Shown piece by piece: positions 1-9,554 of a stretch of 64,000 nt of DNA. The stretch's first letter is position 1. The number at the start of each line of letters is the position of its first letter. The position numbers and the translations under genes are program-made. The notes below the pieces were generated by a model that did no database searches, was not told the origin of the DNA, and worked only from the letters and a program-made list of their open reading frames with translations. This DNA is from Dyella sp. ASV24 (GTDB taxonomy: Bacteria > Pseudomonadota > Gammaproteobacteria > Xanthomonadales > Rhodanobacteraceae): assembly GCF_016428905.1 (NCBI RefSeq), contig NZ_JAELTQ010000008.1:18639-82638 (forward strand). The letters run 5' to 3'.

Positions 1-308
1 TCCTGCGAGCGACGATGTTTGCTGCGCTGATGTGTGAAGTCGGCTTATGGCTGCGCTTCACGCATCGAGCATCAATCTCGCCATGTCTCCGTTGATGCGG
101 TGTGTATCGACATGGATGTGGGGGAGCGTCATCGTCGGAAGGGGCATGAACGTAGAGGCGCTGTGGCGGCGTGCTTGATGCAGTGTGGCGTTGCGCCCAG
201 GGGTTTCTGCGGATCGTGTGGCTTCATTGGTAAAGGCAGGAACGCAGGACCGGGTTGGCTTGGTTGGCCCGTGCGATGACGCTCCGTCACTGACCCAAGG
301 AACATTCC
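1..308. other. Upstream region of the cellulose operon, no convincing gene
   Basis: No open frame here looks like a real protein; the short frames have erratic composition and no recognisable domain. The last bases carry a good ribosome binding site (AAGGAA) eight bases before the bcsB ATG, so the region probably holds the operon promoter and leader. I looked for a c-di-GMP (GEMM) riboswitch and did not find its conserved blocks. The true upstream gene is outside the window. Confidence 0.5.
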
Positions 309-2585
309 ATGCGGCCATTACGCCATGTTCGGTTGGGTTTACTGCTACTGGGCTGTTGCATGACGCTCGGGGCGTATGCACTGGCGCCTGATAGCCCGGT
401 CCAGCCTGCATCCGCGGCATCGACAGCTGCGCCGCAGGCGTTGGATGCCACAGCGACACATACGGCACCAGCCGGTGTGCCGCGCGACCTGACGCTGAAG
501 CAGATGGGCGGCTACGGCGCCATCAAGCTGCGCGGCCAGGATCCCAACGGCACCTTGAACGTGGCCGTGCGCAACGACGAAGTGGTGACAGCTGCGAAGC
601 TGCACCTGGTCTATACCTATTCGCCGTCACTGATCTATTCGCTGTCGCACCTGAAAGTCTTCCTCAACGGTGAGGTGGTCGCCACGTTGCCGATGGACAA
701 GGAGACGGCGGGGCAAACCGTCTCGCGCGATGTCGATCTCGATCCACGCCTGTTTACCGATTTCAATCGCATCGGCGTACAGATGATCGCGCACTACACG
801 CTCGATCACTGCGAGGATCCGTATCACTCGTCCTTGTGGACCGACATCAGCCCCGACACATCGCTGACTCTGACCACATCGCAGATCGGCCTGCCCAACA
901 GTCTCGCGTTGCTGCCGGCACCGTTTTTCGATCGCCGTGATAACCGGACGCTGGTGGTGCCGTTCGTGTTGCCCGCGCATGCCGATGTGCCGACGCTGCG
1001 CGCGGCCGGTGTGGTGTCGTCCTGGTTCGGTGCGTTGGCCGGCTGGCGCGGCGCGCGCTTCCCGGTGGCGCAAACGCCGCCTGCCGATACGCATGCCATT
1101 GCGTTCGCACTGCCCAATGCCATGCCCGAGGGCGTGAAGCTTGACGAGATCAAGGGCCCCACGGTGATCGTGATGGCCAACCCGGCCAGCCCACCCGAAT
1201 CGGGCCGCAAGCTGCTGGTGCTGGCAGGCCGCGACACGAAAGAGCTGCAGGAGGCTGCCAACGCGCTGGTGCTTGGCCAAGTCGGCATGTCGGGCGATCA
1301 GGCCATCGTGAAGTCAGTGGACCTTGGCCCGGAGCGCCGCCCTTACGATGCCCCCAACTGGGCGCCGGTGGATCGGCAGGTCACCTTCAAAGAACTGGTC
1401 ACTGATCCCTCGCAATTGGAAGCCACCGGGTTCAACCCACCGCCGATTCGCGTGGACATGCGCCTGCCACCGGACCTGTTCGCGTGGGCGCGCCACAGCG
1501 TGCCGCTGAACGTGCGCTACCGGTATACCGCGCCCTCCAGTTACAACGATTCGGTGCTCAACATCGGCGTCAACGATCAACTGTTGCGCTCCGTGCGATT
1601 GCGGCCGGCCGACCCGTCGGGTGTCGAGCGCCAGTTCAATGTCCCGCTGCTGTCGGGATCAGAGGCGCGCGGTTCGGAGGAAATCCGCGTGCCGTCGTTG
1701 CGCATCGGCGCATCCAACCAGTTCCAGTTTCAGTTCCATATGGATTCGCAGAAGACTGGCTTGTGCGTCTCCGCTGCTACTGACAGTGCACGCGCGGCAG
1801 TCGATCCGGATTCGAGCGTCGACTTCAGCCAGTTTGTGCACTACACGGCCATGCCGAACCTGACGTTCTTCGCCACCAGCGGCTTCCCGTTCACACGCAT
1901 GGCAGACCTTGCCGATACCGCTGTGGTCATACCGGATACGCCTGACCCACGCGAAGTGGAAACCATGCTTGCCATGCTCGGTCAGATGGGGCGTTGGAGC
2001 GGCCTGCCGGCCCTGCGTGTTTCGCTGGTGCCTGCCAGCGCGGTGGATTCGATGAGCAATCGCGATCTACTCGTCATTGGCACCGGGACGGCCGGCGAGC
2101 TGATGGCGAAATGGGGCAAGGGTCTGCCCATGTTGATCGAGCGCAGCGAGAACGACCTCGCCTTGCGTGAGCCGAGTGATCGCGGGCAGGTCAGTGGCGC
2201 AGCGGGGCGTGCGGCCATGAGCGTCAACGGGCCAACCGCTGCGTTCGTGGCGTTCCAGTCACCGTATACCAAGGGCAAGAGTGTGGTGGCGCTGGCAGCC
2301 AGCGGGTCGGATCGCCTCGGTGATTTGCTGGATGTACTCAGCGACGACGCCAAGGTGGGCGAGGTACGCGGCGACCTTACCGTGGTGCGGCAGAAAATCG
2401 TCGTGGGGCTTACCGTGGGCGATACCTACTACGTTGGCCATCTGCCATGGTACGCGTGGCTGTGGGTGCATATTTCCAGATACCCGGCACTGATGGCGCT
2501 TGCAGGCATCCTGGCGGGTCTGTTCGTGGCCTTGACGGTGTTCTGGGCGTTGAGTCGGCTCGCCGCGCATCGCCTCGAAAGGTGA
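309..2585 (+). CDS. bcsB: Cellulose synthase regulatory/periplasmic subunit BcsB
   Basis: BcsB is the periplasmic, membrane-anchored partner of BcsA and guides the nascent glucan across the periplasm. The 758-residue length matches the family (E. coli about 780). An N-terminal signal peptide (residues 1 to about 25, RLGLLLLGCCMTLGAYALA) is followed by a long periplasmic part containing the usual paired carbohydrate-binding and flavodoxin-like modules. One C-terminal transmembrane helix (around 725-750, LMALAGILAGLFVALTVFW) docks on BcsA. The ATG at 309 is preceded by AAGGAA. It is the first gene of the operon and lies three bases before bcsZ. The oddity is its place: bcsA is about 7.8 kb downstream instead of adjacent. 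The family call is firm from length, architecture and neighbours. Confidence 0.93.
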   Translation: MRPLRHVRLGLLLLGCCMTLGAYALAPDSPVQPASAASTAAPQALDATATHTAPAGVPRDLTLKQMGGYGAIKLRGQDPNGTLNVAVRNDEVVTAAKLHLVYTYSPSLIYSLSHLKVFLNGEVVATLPMDKETAGQTVSRDVDLDPRLFTDFNRIGVQMIAHYTLDHCEDPYHSSLWTDISPDTSLTLTTSQIGLPNSLALLPAPFFDRRDNRTLVVPFVLPAHADVPTLRAAGVVSSWFGALAGWRGARFPVAQTPPADTHAIAFALPNAMPEGVKLDEIKGPTVIVMANPASPPESGRKLLVLAGRDTKELQEAANALVLGQVGMSGDQAIVKSVDLGPERRPYDAPNWAPVDRQVTFKELVTDPSQLEATGFNPPPIRVDMRLPPDLFAWARHSVPLNVRYRYTAPSSYNDSVLNIGVNDQLLRSVRLRPADPSGVERQFNVPLLSGSEARGSEEIRVPSLRIGASNQFQFQFHMDSQKTGLCVSAATDSARAAVDPDSSVDFSQFVHYTAMPNLTFFATSGFPFTRMADLADTAVVIPDTPDPREVETMLAMLGQMGRWSGLPALRVSLVPASAVDSMSNRDLLVIGTGTAGELMAKWGKGLPMLIERSENDLALREPSDRGQVSGAAGRAAMSVNGPTAAFVAFQSPYTKGKSVVALAASGSDRLGDLLDVLSDDAKVGEVRGDLTVVRQKIVVGLTVGDTYYVGHLPWYAWLWVHISRYPALMALAGILAGLFVALTVFWALSRLAAHRLER

Positions 2586-2588
2586 GCC

Positions 2589-3767
2589 ATGCGACGCATC
2601 GGGATGTCACTGTTGCACGCGCTGCTGGTCGCTGCCGCGATGTTCGCATCCGGTAGCGTGCTGGCCACGTCGTGCGCGTGGCCCGACTGGGAGCACTTCA
2701 AGCAAAACACCGTGAGTGCGGATGGCCGCGTGATCGACGCGAGCACACCCGAGCAGGTCACGGTGTCCGAAGGGCAGGCGTATGCGCTGTTCTTTGCCTT
2801 GGTGGCCAGCGATCGTCCGACGTTCGACCGCTTGCTCAACTGGACACAGAACAACCTGGCGCAGGGTGACCTCACCAAGCACTTGCCTGCATGGCAGTGG
2901 GGACGCCACAACGCGAAGGAGGGCGACGCGTCGTCTGCGCCGACGTGGGGCGTCCTCGACAGCAACCCAGCGTCCGATGCGGATATCTGGATTGCCTACA
3001 CGCTGCTTGAAGCCGGGCGCGTGTGGCATGAGCGCAGCTACACCGCGTTAGGCACGGTGCTGGCCCGCACCATCGTGGCGCAGGAAACCGCCGTGCTACC
3101 GGGACTCGGACGCACCGTGCTGCCGGGACCGGTGGGCTTTCACCCGAAGGACGACGTGTGGCGGCTCAACCCCAGCTATGTTCCTTTGCAGGTCATGCAG
3201 CACATGGCGGGCGCGTTGCCAGAGCAGCCGGAATGGAAGGCCATGCTCGACAGTTCGGCGAAGCTGGTCACCAACACCGCGCCACACGGCTTTTCACCGG
3301 ATTGGGTGTTGTACCAAAGCGCCAAGGGCTTCGGCCCTGATACGGCGACCAAGGCCGAGAGCGCATACAACGCAATCCGCGTTTACTTGTGGGCGGGTAT
3401 GCTCGCCACGGATGCACCGGGACGTCAGGCCGCGCTTGATGCGTTCAAGCCCTTGGCGGACTACGTCGCTGCGCATGGCGCGCCGCCGGAGCGCGTCGAC
3501 ACGCAGACCGGCGCGGTCGTGGGAAACAACGACGGCAATGCCGGTTTCTCGGCGGCCGTAGCGCCGTATCTGGCCGCGCTAGGGCGTAACGACCTGGCCC
3601 AGGCGCAGGTGCAACGCACGCGATCCCTCGCTGCGCAATCCCCGCTGGGGTACTACAGCCAGGTGCTGGCGCTATTTGGCCTTGGCTATCTGGATGGTTT
3701 GTATCGCTTTGATGCGGATGGCGCCGTTGTTCCTGCCTGGATGTCGACGTGTCCCGCGGCGCACTGA
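2589..3767 (+). CDS. bcsZ: Periplasmic endo-1,4-beta-glucanase BcsZ (GH8)
   Basis: This glycoside hydrolase family 8 cellulase trims or edits nascent cellulose in the periplasm and is needed for normal export. The 392-residue protein has a signal peptide (residues 1 to about 26, LLHALLVAAAMFASGSVLA) and the mature start SCAWPDWEHFKQ typical of BcsZ. The general acid glutamate sits in TVSEGQAYALFFAL (Glu61). The conserved block SDADIWIAYTLLEAGRVW follows, then the family NPSYVPLQVM and ESAYNAIRVYLW segments. It begins three bases after bcsB, and its 3' end overlaps bcsC by 19 bases, suggesting translational coupling. Confidence 0.93.
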   Translation: MRRIGMSLLHALLVAAAMFASGSVLATSCAWPDWEHFKQNTVSADGRVIDASTPEQVTVSEGQAYALFFALVASDRPTFDRLLNWTQNNLAQGDLTKHLPAWQWGRHNAKEGDASSAPTWGVLDSNPASDADIWIAYTLLEAGRVWHERSYTALGTVLARTIVAQETAVLPGLGRTVLPGPVGFHPKDDVWRLNPSYVPLQVMQHMAGALPEQPEWKAMLDSSAKLVTNTAPHGFSPDWVLYQSAKGFGPDTATKAESAYNAIRVYLWAGMLATDAPGRQAALDAFKPLADYVAAHGAPPERVDTQTGAVVGNNDGNAGFSAAVAPYLAALGRNDLAQAQVQRTRSLAAQSPLGYYSQVLALFGLGYLDGLYRFDADGAVVPAWMSTCPAAH

Positions 3768-6700
3768 GCGACATCTTCGCGCCCGCCATCGTGCTGCTGG
3801 TGGCGAGCAGCGTGGTACCTGTGGTGGTCATTGCGCAGGCGAGCAACGCCGCGCTCAGCCCGCAGATGAAGCAATTGCTGGATTCGGCGCGCGTATGGCA
3901 ATCCAAGAACCGCCCGGACATGGCGCGCGGCATCGTGGAAAAAGCCCTGCTCATCGACCCTGCGCAGCCTGATGCGCTGGGTTTGATGGGGCAGATCGAG
4001 CTGACATCGAATCGATCCGCCGAAGCCGGCAAGATTCTTCAACAGTTGCAGAAGCTCTATCCCAACCATCCGGCGACGCTGCAGTTGGCCGACGAGTATC
4101 GCCTCGCCACGCGCGACAAGACGGCACTCGCCGAGGCGCGTTTGGATGCGCGTACCGGCAAGCCGGACGAAGCATGGCGCAAGATGCAGGCGCTTTTCCC
4201 GCGTGGAGAGCCCAGCGATGCCTACGCCAGCGATTACTATCGCGCGATGTCGTCCGCGGGTCAGCGCGATCGCGCGCTCAACGAACTGCGTGAGCGGGTG
4301 CGCCAGAACCCGGACGATCTGGGCCTTGCCCTGGTACTGGCCGACATGCTGACCGACCGCGGGAGCTCGCGCCTGGAAGGCCTGGACATCATCTACCGTG
4401 TCTACCAGCGGCCTGATGCCAACCGACCGCAAGCGCTGGAACTGTGGCGACGCGCGCTCAACAGCGCGGGCGCCGACGATCCTGCGTATTACGTGTGGTA
4501 TCAGCGCTACCTCAAGGAAGTACCCGACGACGCCAGCGCCAAGTCGGCACTCGCTGCGTTGGCGAAGAAAGGCGGCGCGACCTACGTGCCCCCGCCCCCA
4601 GGGACGGCGACCGCCAGCGCGGCATCCTCCACCCGTTCGTCGTCCGGGCCATCGCCCACGGCGCGTCAAGGTGCAGCGCTCGGCGAGCAAGGCCTGGCGA
4701 AGTTGCGCGACGGCCGTCACGACGAAGCCTACGCGTTATTTGCACGCGCCCTGAAACTCGATCCTGACAACGCAGGCAAATGGCGCAGCTTGATGGCCAC
4801 GGCCAAGTTCTGGGGCACCTTGGCAAAGGCGCGTGCTGCCAATGATCAGGGCCATCCTGAGCAGGGCGAGGCGCTCGCCCGCGATGCACTGCGGCAGCAG
4901 CCGAACCAGGCCGATGCGAAGAAAGTGCTGGCGACGTCGCTGATGGCACAAAAGAAATGGCCGGAAGCCGAAGCCATCCTGCGGCCCATGGTGGAAGCGA
5001 AAGAACCGGACATCGATGCGCTGGCGCTGCTCGCCAAACTGATGATCGCCACGCATCGCACGGACGAGCTCACGCCACTCATCGCGCAGGCCGAGCGGCA
5101 ATACAAAGGGTCCAGCGACGCGATGGTAAAACTTCGCGCGCAGTTGCTTTCTATCGAGGCCGACCAGTTGATCGCGGAAGGCAAGAGCGGTGCGGCCGTG
5201 TTGCGGCTGGAAGACGCCGTGACCCTGACGCCGCAGGATGCGTGGCTGCGTTACACGCTGGCGCGCCAGTATCGCGACCTGGGCCTTCCCGCGCTGGGGC
5301 GCTCCGTGATGCAGGACGGCCTGCGCGACTCCACGTCGCCGGACATGCGCTACGCCAGCGCGCTCTACCTTAACTCGCTGGACGACATTGACACGGCCAG
5401 CAGTGTGTTGGCACAGGTACCGAACAACCAACGTACCGACGGCATGCGCGAACTTGCGGCCAACCTCAAGGCTCAGCGTGATCTGCGCGAGGTGCGGCAA
5501 CTGGAGGCGCAGGGGCGACAGCCAGAAGCACGGGCCTTGTTGGACCGCATCGCCCTGGACGTGCACGACGACCCGCAGATGCTGGCCAGCGTGGGGCGCG
5601 AATGGATCTCGCTGGGTGATCCGGACAAAGGCCTGAAGCTGGTGCGTGACTGGCTCGATGCACATCCGAATGACCCGGCCATCGGCGTGCGCCTGCGCTA
5701 CGGCGAACTGCTGGCTTCGGCCAATCGCGACGACCAACTGTCTGGCTGGATCGCCGATGCGCGCGCGCGTCCCGGTGTCACGGCGGAACAGCAGGCGCAG
5801 TTCGACGACCAGTTGTTGCGGTTGTCGTTGCGCACGGCGGGCCGCCAGATCGATGCCCACGATCTGGCCGGTGCCGCACATACGCTGGATGCCGTACCCG
5901 CGGAGGGCAAGAAGGACAAGCGCTGGTTGCTGGCCCAGGCGGACCTGAGCGAGGCGCATCGCGACTATCAGGGCGCTGAGGCGTACGCACGCGACGTGCT
6001 GGTTGACCATCCGGGGGATCCCGATGCGCGGCTGACCATCGCGCGCATGGAAGAACGCATGGGGCATCGCAAGGCCGCGCAGGACATCATCGACCAGGTG
6101 CTGGCCGATACACCGCCGGACGACGTCGACACGCGCCTTGCCGTTGCCCGGCGTTACACGGCCATCGGGCGAAATACGCAGGCGCGCGACGTGGTGGATC
6201 CGTTGCGTCAGCAGTACCCGGATCGCTCCGACGTCACTATGCAAGCCGGTCGCGTAGCCCAATCGCAAGGGCACTACAACGATGCTGCGCAGCTCTACCG
6301 CGCCGCGTTGGTACAGGAGCAGAGCGAGGGTGACACCCCGAGCCCGGTCGATGGCCTCACCTCGGCGCAGCGTGCGCTGCAGGGGTTGGACGATCGTCGG
6401 CAAGGGCAGGTGGCCACGGCCGTCATCCAATCCAATGAATCCGGCAGCAGCGGTATGTCGCGGTTGGATGCGACGGAAATCCCGCTCTATGTGCGCATTC
6501 CGGACGGCTATGCCGGTCACTACTTTTTCCACGCCGATACCGTGTTGCTCAACGCCGGTACCTTGCCCGCGAACCAGTTCGATCCGGCCTACGAGTTCGG
6601 CAAGATCGCAGCGCTCGGCAACGCCGGCTTGCGCCCGGTAGATCAGACAGACAAGGGTGTGGCGCTCGCGGCGGGTTACGAGTTCAACGGTGCAAACAAT

Positions 6701-7552
6701 ACGTGGCGTGCGGACATCGGCTCCTCACCGGTGGGTTTCACGGTAACCAACGTCCTTGGTGGCTTCACCTACAGGCACGATTTCTACAACTCGTCACTGT
6801 CCGTGGACGTGTCACGTCGCCCCATCACCAGCAGTCTCGTGTCCTATGCGGGCGCGCACGATCCCGTGACCGGAGAAAGTTGGGGCGGGGTGGTGCGTAG
6901 CGGCGTTACCGTGCGTGGTGCGCAGGACGTGGGGATAACCACGCTGTTCGCCTCGGTGGGCTACGGTGTGCTTACGGGCGAAAACACCGAGACCAACCAC
7001 GAGTTCAAAGTACGTACGGGCATCGACTGGCCGGTCTACGTCGGTACCGATCAGCGGTTCTCCAGCGGCCTGGTGCTCAACTACTGGCACTACGCGAACA
7101 ACCAGCATTTCTATACGTTCGGCAACGGCGGGTACTACAGCCCGGGCAAATACGTGTCGGTGTCCATTCCGCTGGACTGGTCGGGGCGTTACAAGCGCTG
7201 GGCATGGGAAGTGGAGGCCTCCGTGGGCAACTCGTGGACACGCGAAGACGAAGCGCCGTACTTCCCCACGCGCCCCGACCTGCAGGCGCAGGCGGTGGCC
7301 CGCATGGCGGCGGCGGACGTTGGTTCGCCGTACTTCGGTACCGGTAGCGGTGGCGGCTTCAGTTACACCGTGGCGGCGGCGCTGGAATACCGGTTAACCC
7401 CGCACTGGGTCATTGGCACGCGCTTCAAGCTCGACCGTTCACGCGATTACGCGCCCAACCTTGGCACGATCTACCTGCGCTACTTCTTCGACCAGCAGCG
7501 GCTGCCGGTGCCGTTCCCACCCAACCCGGTCAAACCGTACTCCGCGTACTGA
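3749..7552 (+). CDS. bcsC: Cellulose export outer-membrane channel with TPR domain, BcsC
   Basis: BcsC carries cellulose through the periplasm and outer membrane. The 1267-residue protein begins with a hydrophobic export segment (about residues 10-32, FAPAIVLLVASSVVPVVVIAQA). Many tetratricopeptide repeats follow (roughly 35-880), rich in A.. .L..DP.....  patterns. The C-terminal part (about 890-1267) is the BcsC barrel domain: alternating aromatic strands such as YVRIPDGYAGHYFFHADTV and a terminal stretch ending PFPPNPVKPYSAY. A proline/serine linker near residues 280-305 separates two TPR blocks. Length agrees with the family (E. coli about 1157, others up to 1300). The start overlaps the bcsZ end; a later start would cut the signal sequence. 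Confidence 0.92.
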   Translation: MSRGALSDIFAPAIVLLVASSVVPVVVIAQASNAALSPQMKQLLDSARVWQSKNRPDMARGIVEKALLIDPAQPDALGLMGQIELTSNRSAEAGKILQQLQKLYPNHPATLQLADEYRLATRDKTALAEARLDARTGKPDEAWRKMQALFPRGEPSDAYASDYYRAMSSAGQRDRALNELRERVRQNPDDLGLALVLADMLTDRGSSRLEGLDIIYRVYQRPDANRPQALELWRRALNSAGADDPAYYVWYQRYLKEVPDDASAKSALAALAKKGGATYVPPPPGTATASAASSTRSSSGPSPTARQGAALGEQGLAKLRDGRHDEAYALFARALKLDPDNAGKWRSLMATAKFWGTLAKARAANDQGHPEQGEALARDALRQQPNQADAKKVLATSLMAQKKWPEAEAILRPMVEAKEPDIDALALLAKLMIATHRTDELTPLIAQAERQYKGSSDAMVKLRAQLLSIEADQLIAEGKSGAAVLRLEDAVTLTPQDAWLRYTLARQYRDLGLPALGRSVMQDGLRDSTSPDMRYASALYLNSLDDIDTASSVLAQVPNNQRTDGMRELAANLKAQRDLREVRQLEAQGRQPEARALLDRIALDVHDDPQMLASVGREWISLGDPDKGLKLVRDWLDAHPNDPAIGVRLRYGELLASANRDDQLSGWIADARARPGVTAEQQAQFDDQLLRLSLRTAGRQIDAHDLAGAAHTLDAVPAEGKKDKRWLLAQADLSEAHRDYQGAEAYARDVLVDHPGDPDARLTIARMEERMGHRKAAQDIIDQVLADTPPDDVDTRLAVARRYTAIGRNTQARDVVDPLRQQYPDRSDVTMQAGRVAQSQGHYNDAAQLYRAALVQEQSEGDTPSPVDGLTSAQRALQGLDDRRQGQVATAVIQSNESGSSGMSRLDATEIPLYVRIPDGYAGHYFFHADTVLLNAGTLPANQFDPAYEFGKIAALGNAGLRPVDQTDKGVALAAGYEFNGANNTWRADIGSSPVGFTVTNVLGGFTYRHDFYNSSLSVDVSRRPITSSLVSYAGAHDPVTGESWGGVVRSGVTVRGAQDVGITTLFASVGYGVLTGENTETNHEFKVRTGIDWPVYVGTDQRFSSGLVLNYWHYANNQHFYTFGNGGYYSPGKYVSVSIPLDWSGRYKRWAWEVEASVGNSWTREDEAPYFPTRPDLQAQAVARMAAADVGSPYFGTGSGGGFSYTVAAALEYRLTPHWVIGTRFKLDRSRDYAPNLGTIYLRYFFDQQRLPVPFPPNPVKPYSAY

Positions 7553-7582
7553 ACCGGCGAACTGAACCCTGGGACGAAAGCC

Positions 7583-9346
7583 GTGACGAATCTTCCTCCA
7601 CAAGCTTCCGAGCCGACCGATCGCAGGACACCGCGGGCGCGCCTGCGACTGAACCAGTCGCTGGCCATCGAAGGGTTGCCGCCGTCGCTGTCGGCCTTGG
7701 CGACGGGCTGTGTGTACGCGGTCTATGCCAGTCGTTCGCCTGCTCGCGACGCCTTGTTCTGGAAAACCGCGGCGAATGCTTTGCTCACGCCGGTGACGGT
7801 GATCTCGACGCGTTCTGCCGACGATGTTGTGCAGGCTCTACGTCAGCACGGCACGGATCTTGACCAGTCAGGCGCCGTGCACCCCAAGTCCAACGTCTGC
7901 TCATTGCATCTACCGCAGAACCGCGACGGTTGCGACGTATTGATGGAATCCTTGCAGTCGTTGTCCGCGCAGTGCGCCGCGCCGTCCAGTCCCTTCCTGA
8001 TCGAAGGCGTGGCGGCGTGTTTTGCCTGGCATGATCGTGCCGCGCTGATTCGCCAAGGGGCCGCACTCGCCGGTTGGTGTGCGCAGACACGTCACACGGT
8101 ATTGCTGGTCATGTTGCCCCCGCTGGTGGAAGAGAGCGGCGACTTCCGTCCGCTGACGGATTTCCAGATCCAGTTCGCTGGCGCGGCGCAATTGGTGCAC
8201 GTACAAGGTGAATTCCGCTGGGAGGTGGCCTTCTGGCGCGACGACCGTGGCGCGCTGTCCGCGACCGAATCCATCCCGCTGCGCTTTTCCGGTAACGATC
8301 ATCGGTTGGTGGCCGTGATGGATGCCCATCGCGACAGCGGTGAAGGCATCGGCATGCTGGCGCCCGACGAATCCGTGGTGATGGTGTCGCACGCTGCCGT
8401 GGCCCGGGAGCGCGTGGTGCCCAAGGGATGGCAGGTGTTGGCAGACAACGAGGCGTTGGTATCCGCCGCCAGTCGTGCCGTCGCCGCCACGGTGATCCTG
8501 CATTACGGCATCGACGTAAGCCTGGCGACGCTGTCCAAACAAGTGAACTTCCTGCGCAGGCAGTGCGGCAAGGCGTTGAAGATCCTCATCCGCGAGGACA
8601 ACGTCAGTATTCGTTACGAACTGCTGATGTTGACCCTGGGAGCCAACGCCATCATTCCGCGAAGCATGCCATTGGCGCAGGTGGAAATCGCGGTGGATAG
8701 CGTGCAGGGGCAACTGTTCTCGCGTCCCGTGCCAGACGATTACCGCGGGGCGCTGTCCGCGGCGATGCGCGACTCCACGACAGGGTATGTACCTGCGCAT
8801 CGCTTTATCGAACTGGTGCGCGAGGCGGTGGAGCGCAGCCGCCCGATCCGCCTGCCGAACGTCTTGTTGCGTCTGCCGCTGGAGCACGACATGTCGGCCA
8901 TCGATGCACTCAATGCCTGCCGCATCCGCCGCACGGGCGACCTGTGCACGGCGAGTGGCGACAGTCTGTATGTGTTCTTCTTCGCGTGCCACGTGGACGA
9001 GGCAGGCAAGGCGATGGAGAAGGTGTTCGTGCGTCCGCTTTCCGACTTGTTCCGTGGCGAGCTTCGTTGCGGTGACCGCGAAACGATCCAGTCCGCGCTC
9101 AACGAACTGGAAGACGAAATCGCTGAGCTTCCGCCACCGGACTACACCGGTCTGGTCGAGCCGGCCACGCCCGTTCAAAGGGGCCTGGCGGAGTCCCAGC
9201 CGGAACAGCCTGCAACGGATGCGGCAAGCGAGGAGAGCAAGCCTGTGCTGCCCATGCTGGGCGCGGTGGACTCCGCCGCAAACGCGCCGGCCACGATGCG
9301 TCCACCGGCGCGTCCCGCATCGTTGCCCTTGAAGGCGCGGGGGTGA
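7583..9346 (+). CDS. bcsE: Cellulose biosynthesis c-di-GMP-binding protein BcsE
   Basis: BcsE is a cytoplasmic accessory protein that binds c-di-GMP through its GIL domain and boosts cellulose synthase activity together with BcsF, BcsQ and BcsR. The gene starts with GTG at 7583, 30 bases after bcsC. The 587 residues include the N-terminal degenerate ATPase-like part, then a degenerate GGDEF-like domain. The GIL signature RxGD is present as R450-T-G-D453 in CRIRRTGDLCTASGD, so c-di-GMP binding should be retained. The C-terminal 60 residues are a low-complexity proline/alanine tail. Divergent overall sequence is normal for this family; the RxGD motif and neighbours give the call. Confidence 0.85.
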   Translation: MTNLPPQASEPTDRRTPRARLRLNQSLAIEGLPPSLSALATGCVYAVYASRSPARDALFWKTAANALLTPVTVISTRSADDVVQALRQHGTDLDQSGAVHPKSNVCSLHLPQNRDGCDVLMESLQSLSAQCAAPSSPFLIEGVAACFAWHDRAALIRQGAALAGWCAQTRHTVLLVMLPPLVEESGDFRPLTDFQIQFAGAAQLVHVQGEFRWEVAFWRDDRGALSATESIPLRFSGNDHRLVAVMDAHRDSGEGIGMLAPDESVVMVSHAAVARERVVPKGWQVLADNEALVSAASRAVAATVILHYGIDVSLATLSKQVNFLRRQCGKALKILIREDNVSIRYELLMLTLGANAIIPRSMPLAQVEIAVDSVQGQLFSRPVPDDYRGALSAAMRDSTTGYVPAHRFIELVREAVERSRPIRLPNVLLRLPLEHDMSAIDALNACRIRRTGDLCTASGDSLYVFFFACHVDEAGKAMEKVFVRPLSDLFRGELRCGDRETIQSALNELEDEIAELPPPDYTGLVEPATPVQRGLAESQPEQPATDAASEESKPVLPMLGAVDSAANAPATMRPPARPASLPLKARG

Positions 9347-9353
9347 GGCCGCG

Positions 9354-9554
9354 ATGAGCATCTTCTTCGGCTACTTCATCTGGGGACTCATTCTTGCTGC
9401 GCCCCTGGGGTGGTTTTGGTGGCGGTTCCGCTTGGGCTACTGGCTGTCGCGCTCGCGCACCCTGTTTCGCCGCCACAAGATCCAGTTGCCGGCGCCATTG
9501 GAGCCACTCGTCATCCGCGGAAAACGCCAGGGTGCCGCGGGGGGGAAGGCATGA
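9354..9554 (+). CDS. bcsF: Cellulose biosynthesis membrane protein BcsF
   Basis: A 66-residue protein with one N-terminal transmembrane helix (FFGYFIWGLILAAPLGWFWW) and a basic cytoplasmic tail. BcsF anchors BcsE at the inner membrane near the synthase. Size, topology and position straight after bcsE fit BcsF (E. coli 63 residues). It starts seven bases after the bcsE stop, and its stop overlaps the bcsQ start in an ATGA quadruplet, which points to coupled translation. Confidence 0.8.
   Translation: MSIFFGYFIWGLILAAPLGWFWWRFRLGYWLSRSRTLFRRHKIQLPAPLEPLVIRGKRQGAAGGKA

Noticed and set aside
230..300. Possible c-di-GMP (GEMM) riboswitch before bcsB
   Set aside because: Only a loose GGAACGCAGG-like string is present; the conserved GEMM core and tetraloop receptor are missing.
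1..308. Short open frames at the start of the window
   Set aside because: They have odd composition and no ribosome site or family features; the bcsB leader is a better explanation.
4736..6532. A 598-codon open frame antisense to bcsC
   Set aside because: It is a mirror of the GC-rich, TPR-coding sequence. The protein is His/Arg/Gln-rich with no domain, and bcsC on the other strand is complete and conserved.
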